This document shows positions 1 through 5,017 of a stretch of DNA of 5,017 bases, piece by piece; positions within the stretch are counted from its first letter, which is position 1; the number at the start of each line of letters is the position of its first letter. The notes under the pieces were generated by a model. It saw nothing but the letters and a program-made list of their open reading frames with translations. It made no database searches and was not told the DNA's origin. The position numbers and the translations under genes were made by a program. Location of the stretch: positions 1 through 5,017 of the forward strand of contig JAEDIH010000127.1 of the NCBI GenBank assembly GCA_016292575.1, given 5' to 3'. The stretch comes from Clostridiaceae bacterium (GTDB taxonomy: Bacteria > Bacillota > Clostridia > Oscillospirales > Acutalibacteraceae).

Positions 1-95
1 ATTTGTACTGCTTTAGGTGTAAACAGAACGGCATTAATATGGTTCTTAAATCACACCGTTCGCTTTTTATTCGACATTATTTGTTTTTCAAGTTG

Positions 96-135
96 GATAA
101 TAGATAATGGATAATAGATAAGAGATAATAGATAA
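96..135. repeat. Heptamer tandem repeat, GATAATA-like, about 5.7 copies
   Basis: Consecutive 7-base units read GATAATA, GATAATG, GATAATA, GATAAGA, GATAATA and a partial GATAA. All start at exact 7-base spacing from position 96. Each difference from the consensus is a single base, at unit position 6 or 7. The array lies in the gap downstream of the minus-strand flavoprotein gene and outside its hairpin. The 7-base period does not preserve a reading frame, and no credible gene covers it. No function is assigned; it may be a slippage-prone simple repeat or part of a dispersed intergenic repeat. Confidence 0.85.
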
Positions 136-179
136 CGAAGCTGTGTTCTGCCACAAAACCCCGTTTTTCAACAATATTA

Positions 180-210
180 TACCCCTTGCAGGAAAATTTT
201 GCAAGGGGTA
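180..210 (-). terminator. Terminator-like hairpin after the flavoprotein gene
   Basis: An 11-bp perfect inverted repeat pairs 180-190 (TACCCCTTGCA) with 200-210 (TGCAAGGGGTA) around a 9-base loop. Read on the minus strand, it begins 7 bases after the stop codon of the rubredoxin fusion gene. That is where an intrinsic terminator or 3'-end-stabilising hairpin is expected. The following minus-strand sequence is AT-rich (TATAATATTGTTG) but lacks a clean run of U. Termination efficiency is therefore uncertain, and the hairpin may mainly protect the 3' end. Confidence 0.6.
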
Positions 211-217
211 CGATTGT

Positions 218-823
218 TCATTCGATTTTTTCAAAATCCTCCGCCCCGTGCTTGCACAGCGGACAGATAAAGTCTTTGGGTAGCTGTTCGCCCTCATAGA
301 CATAGCCGCAGATTTTGCACCGCCAGCCCTTGGCTGCGGTCTGCTTCGGCTTCGGCTTGGTGTGCTTGTGGTAATACGCATAGGTCAGCGACGGCTCGTT
401 TGAAAGCACCTTTGCGTTCGTCACCTCGGCAACAAAGAGCGTGTGCGTGCCGTAATCATACGTTTCGCAAACGCGGCAGGCAAAGTAGGCGTTGGTGCAG
501 GAGGCAACATAAAGCACGCCGTTTTCATCGCGTGTTTCGTCCGGATTTTTGAAGAACTTCTGAGTATCGCGCCCGCTTTTGAAGCCGAAATGCTCAAACA
601 GTCCGAACGGCGCCTGCTCGGTGAGCACCGAAACGCAGAAAACGCCTGAGTTCAGTATCATATCGTGGGTGAAGTTCTGCTTGTTGACCGCAATGCTTAC
701 GCGAAGCGGATTTGAGGAAAGCTGGGTGAAGGTATTGATAACGCAGCCGTTATCCTTTTCGCCCTCTCTCGCGGTGAGAATATACAGTCCGTAGCTGATT
801 TTTTGGAGTGCGGCAGTGTCCAT
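218..823 (-). CDS. hrb: Flavin reductase-rubredoxin fusion protein (Hrb-like, high molecular weight rubredoxin)
   Basis: This encodes a 201-residue cytoplasmic electron-transfer protein. Residues 1 to about 155 match the FMN-binding flavin reductase-like split-barrel domain, including the TQLSSNPLRVSIAVN and HFGFKSGRDTQKF segments. A short Lys/Pro-rich linker (about 154-165) leads to a rubredoxin domain at 166-201. Its iron ligands appear as CKIC (C169, C172) and CPLC (C187, C190). This rubredoxin is short, with only 14 residues between the two CxxC pairs, so it is a trimmed version of the roughly 52-residue stand-alone form. In Moorella, a protein of this architecture (Hrb) passes electrons from NADH oxidoreductase to the flavodiiron protein FprA for NO or O2 reduction. 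That role is inferred here from architecture, and no fprA is visible. The frame stays open to 985, but the start at 823 is chosen because AAAGGAGG lies 7 bases upstream and the promoter falls inside the longer version. Confidence 0.92.
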   Translation of the reverse strand: MDTAALQKISYGLYILTAREGEKDNGCVINTFTQLSSNPLRVSIAVNKQNFTHDMILNSGVFCVSVLTEQAPFGLFEHFGFKSGRDTQKFFKNPDETRDENGVLYVASCTNAYFACRVCETYDYGTHTLFVAEVTNAKVLSNEPSLTYAYYHKHTKPKPKQTAAKGWRCKICGYVYEGEQLPKDFICPLCKHGAEDFEKIE

Positions 824-830
824 GGGGGTT

Positions 831-838
831 CCTCCTTT
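831..838 (-). promoter_or_regulatory. Ribosome binding site fixing the start of the flavoprotein gene
   Basis: The minus strand reads AAAGGAGG here, a near-perfect anti-Shine-Dalgarno match 7 bases before the ATG at 823-821. It decides between this start and an in-frame ATG 54 codons upstream. The upstream ATG would place the promoter inside the coding region and add a sequence unlike any flavin reductase N-terminus. Confidence 0.9.
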
Positions 839-863
839 GCAATGGTTGCTTTGTTTTTTATAT

Positions 864-892
864 ATTATACCCGTTTTGGACGTAAAAGTCAA
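864..892 (-). promoter_or_regulatory. Sigma-A type promoter for the flavoprotein gene
   Basis: On the minus strand, TTGACT (892-887) is followed by a 17-base spacer and a consensus TATAAT (869-864). Transcription would start near 857, giving a leader of roughly 35 bases that ends in the strong ribosome binding site. No obvious operator palindrome overlaps it, so nothing in the sequence indicates how it is regulated. Confidence 0.88.
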
Positions 893-977
893 ACAATACC
901 TAATGTAAAGCTTTTTTCCTCTATACGCGCCGAACAAAAAACATAATAAAGAACACAAATATTTTTTACTTTTACTC

Positions 978-1006
978 TTGCACAATTGATGTAAATATAA
1001 TATAAT
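978..1006 (+). promoter_or_regulatory. Sigma-A type promoter for the membrane-anchored protein gene
   Basis: TTGCAC (978-983) is followed by a 17-base spacer and a consensus TATAAT (1001-1006). The predicted start is near 1013, which leaves a leader of about 79 bases before the ATG at 1092. It is divergent from the flavoprotein promoter. The two -35 elements are separated by about 85 bases of AT-rich DNA, so the promoters do not overlap. Confidence 0.85.
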
Positions 1007-1022
1007 ATCCTCGTGTTATATT

Positions 1023-1053
1023 GGGTAGCCGCCGAAAAGTGCATCGGCTGCCC
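1023..1053 (+). promoter_or_regulatory. 5' leader hairpin upstream of the membrane-anchored protein
   Basis: GGGTAGCCG (1023-1031) can pair with CGGCTGCCC (1045-1053), giving 9 bp with one G-U pair around a 13-base loop. It forms about 10 bases after the predicted transcription start. A second CGGCT at 1060-1064 could compete for AGCCG (1027-1031), so two mutually exclusive folds are conceivable. The structure ends well before the ribosome binding site (AAAGGA, 1078-1083) and has no U-run, so it is not a terminator. It may simply stabilise the mRNA. I recognise no riboswitch class. Confidence 0.45.
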
Positions 1054-1091
1054 GAAAATCGGCTCGTGCCGTTACAGAAAGGAAAAAAGTT

Positions 1092-2018
1092 ATGGCAAAA
1101 GACAAAACTCCGGGTGCAAAGAGCAGCTTTGATCCCGAAATTAAAAAAGGCTTGATTATTGTATTGGCAATTGTTATCCTGTTCTCGAGCGGAAACTTCA
1201 TCGGCTCTCTCATGTCTGCCGGCAAGGCGGTGCTCGGAGCCGATTCAACAACTGCTTCCCAGTCCTCAACCGCCGCTGCGTCCTCATCTTCCGCCCCGGC
1301 GTCGTCGACTGCCGCTCCGGCGCCTTCGGAGAGCACAACCGCCGCTCCGGTCCCCTCGGAAGGTACGACCGCCGCTCCTGCTGAGTCAAATGCGACTCCT
1401 GCCGCTTCCACAGGCGCACCCTCTGCTCCGGCGGAGATAATTAAGCTTTATAACGAAAGCGCAAACAAAATCAAAACAAGTGCTTCCAAGGTTACAAGAA
1501 ACTATGAAGACCTTCAGCATAACACCGAGTACACCGAAATGCCCGGCGCGCTCCAGTCCATAGGCTCGGGTCTTATCAGCACCTTCCTCAAAAAGGACGA
1601 GACTCCCGTTGATTACACGGGCGCCGATATCCAGGCAAACTTCCCCGTTAAGGGCGAAAGCTATGTCAGCAAAATCACCGAAGCCGACATTGCTCAGGCT
1701 ACCTGCAACGATGACGGAACAAACTATAACATCACCCTCAAGTTCAACGAATGCACCGACCCAGAGGGCACCGGCTGCGCCGCCGCTTTCAACGTTATTA
1801 AGCCCGAGGAGGTCTATAACGCCGCAAAGGTTGTTAAAAACTTCAGCATAAGGTATTACGACGCCGTAATCGAATGTAAGATTGACAAGGCCACCGGTAA
1901 TATCACATGGATCAAGTTCACGCTTCCCATGGTTATGAGCGTTACCGCCCAGGTTTTTATGACTCTTGACGCAAAGGTCGGAATGACATTCATTGATGAT
2001 TACACTATTACCTACTGA
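1092..2018 (+). CDS. Membrane-anchored extracytoplasmic protein with Ser/Ala/Pro/Thr linker, unknown function
   Basis: I do not recognise this 308-residue protein as a named family. A short Lys-rich N-terminus (1-19) precedes a hydrophobic segment (about 20-40, GLIIVLAIVILF at its core). This suggests a signal anchor with the rest outside the cell. LGA at 48-50 could instead be a signal peptidase site. Residues 51 to about 115 form a low-complexity Ser/Thr/Ala/Pro linker containing decapeptide repeats. Residues 116-308 look like a folded domain with Tyr, Asn and charged residues and alternating beta-like stretches, ending in DDYTITY. It holds four cysteines (C205, C221, C229, C261), which could form disulfides. 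There is no lipobox, LPXTG motif or catalytic signature. The start follows AAAGGA by 8 bases. The gene has its own promoter and no clear terminator before the next one, so read-through into the SCIFF gene is possible. A role as a surface or envelope protein is inferred from topology only. Confidence 0.85.
   Translation: MAKDKTPGAKSSFDPEIKKGLIIVLAIVILFSSGNFIGSLMSAGKAVLGADSTTASQSSTAAASSSSAPASSTAAPAPSESTTAAPVPSEGTTAAPAESNATPAASTGAPSAPAEIIKLYNESANKIKTSASKVTRNYEDLQHNTEYTEMPGALQSIGSGLISTFLKKDETPVDYTGADIQANFPVKGESYVSKITEADIAQATCNDDGTNYNITLKFNECTDPEGTGCAAAFNVIKPEEVYNAAKVVKNFSIRYYDAVIECKIDKATGNITWIKFTLPMVMSVTAQVFMTLDAKVGMTFIDDYTITY
1308..1397 (+). repeat. In-frame 30-bp repeats encoding TAAP decapeptides
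   Basis: Three 30-bp units (1308-1337, 1338-1367, 1368-1397) encode TAAPAPSEST, TAAPVPSEGT and TAAPAESNAT, residues 73-102 of the membrane-anchored protein. The first two are similar at DNA level, sharing GCCGCTCCGG; the third has drifted in its second half. The unit length is a multiple of three, so copy-number change would lengthen or shorten the linker without breaking the frame. Confidence 0.75.
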
Positions 2019-2022
2019 GCCG

Positions 2023-2051
2023 TTGACAACTTAAAAATGATATGATACAAT
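2023..2051 (+). promoter_or_regulatory. Strong promoter for the SCIFF operon
   Basis: A perfect TTGACA (2023-2028) is followed by 17 bases and TACAAT (2046-2051), with a TG extended -10 dinucleotide at 2043-2044. The -35 box begins only 4 bases after the stop codon of the preceding gene. Transcription would start near 2058, leaving a leader of about 25 bases before the SCIFF ATG. It matches consensus better than the other two promoters in the window, as expected for an abundant precursor peptide. Confidence 0.88.
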
Positions 2052-2082
2052 ATATCGGTAATAACGAATGGAGGTAACAGAG

Positions 2083-2232
2083 ATGAAGCACATCAAGACT
2101 GTTGAAACCCGCAATCTTTGCGAAAGCGCAAAGAACGGCGGCTGCGGCGAATGCCAGACTTCCTGCCAGTCAGCCTGCAAAACCAGCTGCGGTATTGCAA
2201 ACCAGACTTGCGAAAACAAGGACAATCACTAA
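2083..2232 (+). CDS. scfA: SCIFF ranthipeptide precursor (six cysteines in forty-five residues)
   Basis: This 49-residue peptide begins MKHIKTVETRNLC and carries the hallmark core CGECQTSCQSACKTSC at 21-36. It is the substrate of the adjacent radical SAM maturase, which in this family forms thioether crosslinks between cysteine sulfurs and other residues (ranthipeptide class of RiPPs). The conserved six are C21, C24, C28, C32, C36 and C43; C13 is a seventh outside the usual pattern. The N-terminal MKHIKT segment acts as the leader recognition region. GGAGGT (2070-2075) sits 7 bases before the ATG. Position 37, directly after CKTSC, is Gly, whereas I recall Thr at the crosslink site in the studied Clostridium thermocellum peptide CteA. 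No dedicated protease or exporter is visible nearby. Ranthipeptides of this type have been linked to quorum sensing in some clostridia; the role here is unknown. Confidence 0.96.
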   Translation: MKHIKTVETRNLCESAKNGGCGECQTSCQSACKTSCGIANQTCENKDNH

Positions 2233-2255
2233 ACAACTGACACAAGTATAACAAT

Positions 2256-2282
2256 AAAATGCCGTCCTATGGGCGGCATTTT
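2256..2282 (+). terminator. Intrinsic terminator or attenuator between scfA and scfB
   Basis: AAAATGCCGTCC (2256-2267) pairs with GGGCGGCATTTT (2271-2282). This gives a 12-bp stem with one G-U pair and a 3-base TAT loop, ending in a short T run. It lies 23 bases after the SCIFF stop and 19 bases before the maturase ATG. I see no separate promoter in the gap, so scfB must be transcribed by read-through. The short T run (four) favours partial termination, which would give many precursor mRNAs per maturase mRNA. Confidence 0.82.
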
Positions 2283-2301
2283 CAATATGGAGAGATAAAA
2301 A

Positions 2302-3687
2302 ATGGTTCATCAGTATAAGCTTCTGGGCTATAACATTGTTCTTGACGTCTGCTCCGGCAGCGTTCACGTTGTTGACGATGTTGCCTATGACATCATTGCC
2401 CTTTTTGAGGACTACGACAAGGAAGCCGTGCTTTCAAAAATCAAAGCCAAGTATTCCGGAACAGACGGCTTTTCCGAAAGCGAAAGCGAGGAGTGCTACA
2501 ATCAGATTGAGGAGCTGAAAAACGCCGGAAAGCTTTTTTCAAAGGACGAGTTTGAGCCTATGGCAGGCGAGCTTAAAGCACGCACCTCGGGCGTTATCAA
2601 GGCGCTTTGCCTGCACGTTGCCCACACCTGCAACCTCAACTGCTCCTACTGCTTTGCCTCGCAGGGCAAGTACCACGGTGAGCGCGCCCTGATGAGCTAT
2701 GAGGTTGGAAAGCGCGCTTTCGATTTCCTCATTGAAAACTCCGGAACAAGGCGCAATCTTGAGGTGGACTTTTTCGGCGGCGAACCGCTGATGAACTTTG
2801 ACGTTGTGAAAAAGCTTGTGGAATACGCAAGAAGCGTTGAAAAGGAAAAGGGCAAAAAATTCCGCTTTACCCTCACCACCAATGGTGTGCTTGTTGACGA
2901 TGATGTAATAGACTTTGCAAACCGGGAGATGAGCAACGTTGTTCTGAGCCTTGACGGACGCAAGGAGGTTCACGACCGCTACCGCGTTGATTATGCCGGA
3001 AACGGAAGCTGGGAAAGAATCGTTCCGAAGTTTCAGAAATTTGTCAAGGCGCGCGGCGGCAAAAATTACTATATGCGCGGAACCTTTACCCACGCAAACC
3101 CCGATTTTCTTGAGGATATCAAAACCATGCTTGACCTCGGCTTCAACGAGCTTTCAATGGAGCCCGTTGTTGCTGCGCCAGACGATCCTGCCGCCCTCAC
3201 CGAGGAGGACAAGAGCCTTGTCATGAAGCAGTATGAGGAGCTTGCAAAACTCATGATTGAACGCGACAAGACCGGAAAGCCGTTCACCTTTTATCACTAT
3301 ATGCTCGACCTCAAGGGCGGACCGTGCGTCTATAAGCGCATTTCCGGCTGCGGTTCGGGAACGGAATACATGGCGGTCACTCCGTGGGGAGATCTTTATC
3401 CCTGCCATCAGTTTGTCGGCGACGAAAAATTCAAGCTCGGCGACATTTGGCACGGCGTTGAAAACAAAAAGGTTCAAAACGAATTTGCCGCCTGCAATGT
3501 TTACGCTAAAGAGGAATGCCGCTCCTGCTGGGCAAGGCTTTACTGCTCCGGCGGCTGCGCGGCGAATGCTTATCATTCCACAGGCTCCGTTACGGGAGTT
3601 TACAAATACGGCTGTGAGCTTTTCAAAAAGCGCATGGAGTGTGCAATAGCGGTTGCCGTTTTCCGCGAATTCGGTGATGAAGAATGA
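2302..3687 (+). CDS. scfB: SCIFF peptide maturase, radical SAM/SPASM thioether-forming enzyme
   Basis: This 461-residue enzyme matches the CteB/ScfB family, which uses S-adenosylmethionine radical chemistry to crosslink cysteines of the SCIFF peptide. Residues 1 to about 90 form the peptide-binding, PqqD/RRE-like N-terminal region. The radical SAM domain follows, with the cluster motif CNLNCSYC (C110, C114, C117), the SAM-binding GGEP at 159-162, TTNG at 192-195 and SLDG at 216-219. The C-terminal SPASM region supplies auxiliary [4Fe-4S] ligand candidates: C342, C350, C368, C398, C406, C409, C415, C419 and C438, including CRSCWARLYCSGGC. Length and all motifs are as expected, with no sign of damage. 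The start follows GGAGA (2289-2293) by 8 bases. It lies directly downstream of the precursor gene and overlaps the next gene by four bases. Confidence 0.96.
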   Translation: MVHQYKLLGYNIVLDVCSGSVHVVDDVAYDIIALFEDYDKEAVLSKIKAKYSGTDGFSESESEECYNQIEELKNAGKLFSKDEFEPMAGELKARTSGVIKALCLHVAHTCNLNCSYCFASQGKYHGERALMSYEVGKRAFDFLIENSGTRRNLEVDFFGGEPLMNFDVVKKLVEYARSVEKEKGKKFRFTLTTNGVLVDDDVIDFANREMSNVVLSLDGRKEVHDRYRVDYAGNGSWERIVPKFQKFVKARGGKNYYMRGTFTHANPDFLEDIKTMLDLGFNELSMEPVVAAPDDPAALTEEDKSLVMKQYEELAKLMIERDKTGKPFTFYHYMLDLKGGPCVYKRISGCGSGTEYMAVTPWGDLYPCHQFVGDEKFKLGDIWHGVENKKVQNEFAACNVYAKEECRSCWARLYCSGGCAANAYHSTGSVTGVYKYGCELFKKRMECAIAVAVFREFGDEE

Positions 3688-5015
3688 GTACTCCTGTTTG
3701 CGATTTTGTTAAGGCCTACGCCGAAAAAAACGGCGCACGTTTTCATATGCCCGGACACAAAGGAAAAAGCCTGATCGGCTTTGAAGAATACGATATTACC
3801 GAAATTGACGGAGCGGACAACCTTTTTGCGCCGAACGGAATAATTGCCGAAAGCGAGGAAAACGCGGGCAGACTTTTCGGCTGTGATACATTTTATTCAA
3901 CCTCAGGTTCAACGCTCTGCATTCAGGCAATGCTGCACCTTGTTGCGCTTTACGCCCGTTCAAGGGGCGAAGAACCGTTTATTCTTGCCGGCAGGAATGC
4001 GCACAAGGCTTTTGTGAATGCGTGCGCACTGCTCGGAATAAAAATCGGCTGGCTTTTTTCCGAATGTGGGACGTACCATTCCTGCGCCCTTACGCCGCCG
4101 ACTGTTGAAAAAGCTCTTTCTTCGGGTAAAAAGCCGTCCGCCGTGTACGTCACAAGCCCGGACTACCTCGGAAACATACTTGACATCAAGGGCATTTCCG
4201 CCGTTTGCAAAAAGCACGGGGTGCTCCTTTGCGTTGACAATGCCCACGGCGCATACCTGAAATTTCTGCCGCAGTCATGTCACCCGATTGACCTCGGCGC
4301 AGACATCTGCTGCGATTCGGCGCACAAGACCCTGCCTGCGCTGACCGGAGGGGCGTATCTTCATATTGCAAAAACAGCACCGCGAATGTTTTCGGAAAGG
4401 GCGGTTTCCTCGCTTGCGCTGTTTTCCTCAAGCAGTCCGTCGTATCTCATTCTGCAATCGCTTGACATGGTAAACGAGTGCCTGCCCGAATTCAGAAAGC
4501 AGCTTGAAAATTTCCTGCCGAAAGCCGAAAGGCTAAAGAATGCCCTTTTACAGCGCGGCTTCACCCTCGTAGGAGACGAGAAGCTGAAGCTTACTCTTGC
4601 GACCAAAAGAATCGGCTTCACCGGAGCACAGCTTGCAGCGGTTCTTGAAAGCAAAAATATCTTTCCGGAGTTCTACGACCCGGATTTTCTTGTTCTGATG
4701 CTTTCGCCCCTGAACAATGACGATGAGCTTGAAGGGCTTTCAAGGGCTCTCCTTTCGCTTGAAAAAAAGCCTGAGATAAAGACCCCGTTTCCGCCGCTGC
4801 CGCGCCCAAAGCAGGCTTTTTCCGTGCGGGAGACTATCTTTAGGGAAAGCGAGGTTCTTCCGGCTTCGCAGTGTCTCGGTCGCGTATGCGCCTGCGCCGC
4901 AATAAGCTGTCCGCCGGCCGTTCCCCTTGTTGTCTGCGGCGAAAGGATTGACGAAAGCGTACTGGAAAGCTTCGCCTATTACGGCGTTGAAAGCTGCGCC
5001 GTGATAAAAGAATGA
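3684..5015 (+). CDS. Orn/Lys/Arg decarboxylase-family PLP enzyme (YaaO/SpeA-like)
   Basis: A 443-residue fold-type I PLP enzyme of the short, Gram-positive Orn/Lys/Arg decarboxylase group, which releases CO2 from a basic amino acid to give a polyamine precursor. Visible motifs are HMPGHKG (21-27), DGADNLF (42-48), STSGST (72-77), the cofactor-binding Asp in VDNAHGA (D185) and the Schiff-base lysine in SAHKTLPALTGG (K215). The C-terminal domain shows the family's PPAVPLVVCGE pattern (410-420). It is a little shorter than Bacillus YaaO (about 480) and lacks the wing domain of enterobacterial inducible forms. Substrate cannot be read from the sequence. It is unusually rich in cysteine (18). Its ATG overlaps the scfB stop as ATGA with no strong ribosome binding site of its own, implying translational coupling. 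Bacillus yaaO lies beside tmk, so this may be a housekeeping neighbour rather than part of peptide maturation. Confidence 0.9.
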   Translation: MSTPVCDFVKAYAEKNGARFHMPGHKGKSLIGFEEYDITEIDGADNLFAPNGIIAESEENAGRLFGCDTFYSTSGSTLCIQAMLHLVALYARSRGEEPFILAGRNAHKAFVNACALLGIKIGWLFSECGTYHSCALTPPTVEKALSSGKKPSAVYVTSPDYLGNILDIKGISAVCKKHGVLLCVDNAHGAYLKFLPQSCHPIDLGADICCDSAHKTLPALTGGAYLHIAKTAPRMFSERAVSSLALFSSSSPSYLILQSLDMVNECLPEFRKQLENFLPKAERLKNALLQRGFTLVGDEKLKLTLATKRIGFTGAQLAAVLESKNIFPEFYDPDFLVLMLSPLNNDDELEGLSRALLSLEKKPEIKTPFPPLPRPKQAFSVRETIFRESEVLPASQCLGRVCACAAISCPPAVPLVVCGERIDESVLESFAYYGVESCAVIKE

Positions 5016-5017
5016 GG
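5012..5017 (+). CDS. Possible start of the next gene, truncated by the window edge
   Basis: The decarboxylase stop sits in ATGAGG, so an ATG at 5012 overlaps it by four bases, just as the maturase and decarboxylase overlap. Only two codons (Met-Arg) are visible, and identity cannot be determined. From conserved Firmicutes gene order a nucleotide kinase such as tmk would be a guess. The overlap could also be chance, since any stop preceded by A gives ATGA, and no clear ribosome binding site precedes it. Confidence 0.3.

Noticed and set aside
26..61. Possible plus-strand terminator: GAACGG (26-31) with CCGTTC (56-61), then GCTTTTTATT
   Set aside because: The stem is only 6 bp with a 24-base loop, and no gene end is identifiable upstream. 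The T-run is suggestive but the hairpin is too weak to call.
1..111. Frame open from the window edge to a stop at 109-111, possibly the tail of an upstream gene
   Set aside because: The translation (about 36 residues, rich in Phe/Ile) resembles no family I know and runs into the heptamer repeat, so it is more likely intergenic.
824..985. N-terminal extension of the flavoprotein by 54 codons
   Set aside because: The promoter at 864-892 and the AAAGGAGG at 831-838 lie inside it, and the added residues do not resemble a flavin reductase N-terminus.
1016..1411. Open frame of 131 codons on the minus strand opposite the anchored protein
   Set aside because: It is an Ala/Glu/Val-rich mirror of the Ser/Ala/Pro linker with no ribosome binding site, and its frame ends in the leader of the real gene.
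2539..3093. Open frame of 184 codons antisense to scfB
   Set aside because: scfB has intact radical SAM motifs across this span. The antisense frame has no recognisable domain or start signal and is explained by codon bias.
1..5017. CRISPR array, tRNA, rRNA, insertion sequence or phage attachment site
   Set aside because: I saw no spaced direct repeats of CRISPR length, no cloverleaf or rRNA-like sequence, no transposase frame with terminal inverted repeats, and no integrase.

Overview
The window looks like chromosomal DNA from an anaerobic member of the Clostridia, probably of the Ruminococcaceae/Oscillospiraceae type. The main reason is a SCIFF precursor peptide beside its radical SAM maturase, a pairing that is close to a signature of that class. 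Supporting signs are a flavin reductase-rubredoxin fusion typical of strict anaerobes, strong GGAGG ribosome binding sites and sharp sigma-A type promoters in AT-rich gaps between moderate-GC genes. The species cannot be named from this sequence.

Layout, left to right. Positions 1-217 hold no convincing gene. They contain a heptamer tandem repeat (96-135) and a terminator-like hairpin (180-210). A minus-strand gene (218-823) encodes an Hrb-like flavin reductase/rubredoxin fusion with its own near-consensus promoter. It is divergent from a plus-strand gene (1092-2018) for an unrecognised membrane-anchored protein with a Ser/Ala/Pro/Thr-rich linker. That gene also has a near-consensus promoter, and a leader that can fold into a hairpin. 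A third strong promoter (2023-2051) then drives the 49-residue SCIFF peptide gene (2083-2232), which is too short for a routine ORF cutoff. After it come a terminator/attenuator hairpin (2256-2282), the SPASM radical SAM maturase scfB (2302-3687) and an Orn/Lys/Arg decarboxylase-family PLP enzyme (3684-5015). The maturase and decarboxylase overlap by four bases (ATGA). A second ATGA at 5012-5015 suggests another coupled gene running off the end.

How they work together. The best-supported system is a ranthipeptide (radical non-alpha thioether peptide) locus. A cysteine-rich precursor is made from a strong promoter, and the hairpin probably lowers expression of the maturase relative to its substrate. 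The maturase is expected to install thioether crosslinks between cysteines and other residues. This family is known, so it is not a new class of system. The less described points are a Gly where I recall the crosslink acceptor Thr in the studied homologue, a seventh cysteine, and tight coupling to a cysteine-rich PLP decarboxylase homologue. The flavoprotein and the membrane protein look like independent transcription units.
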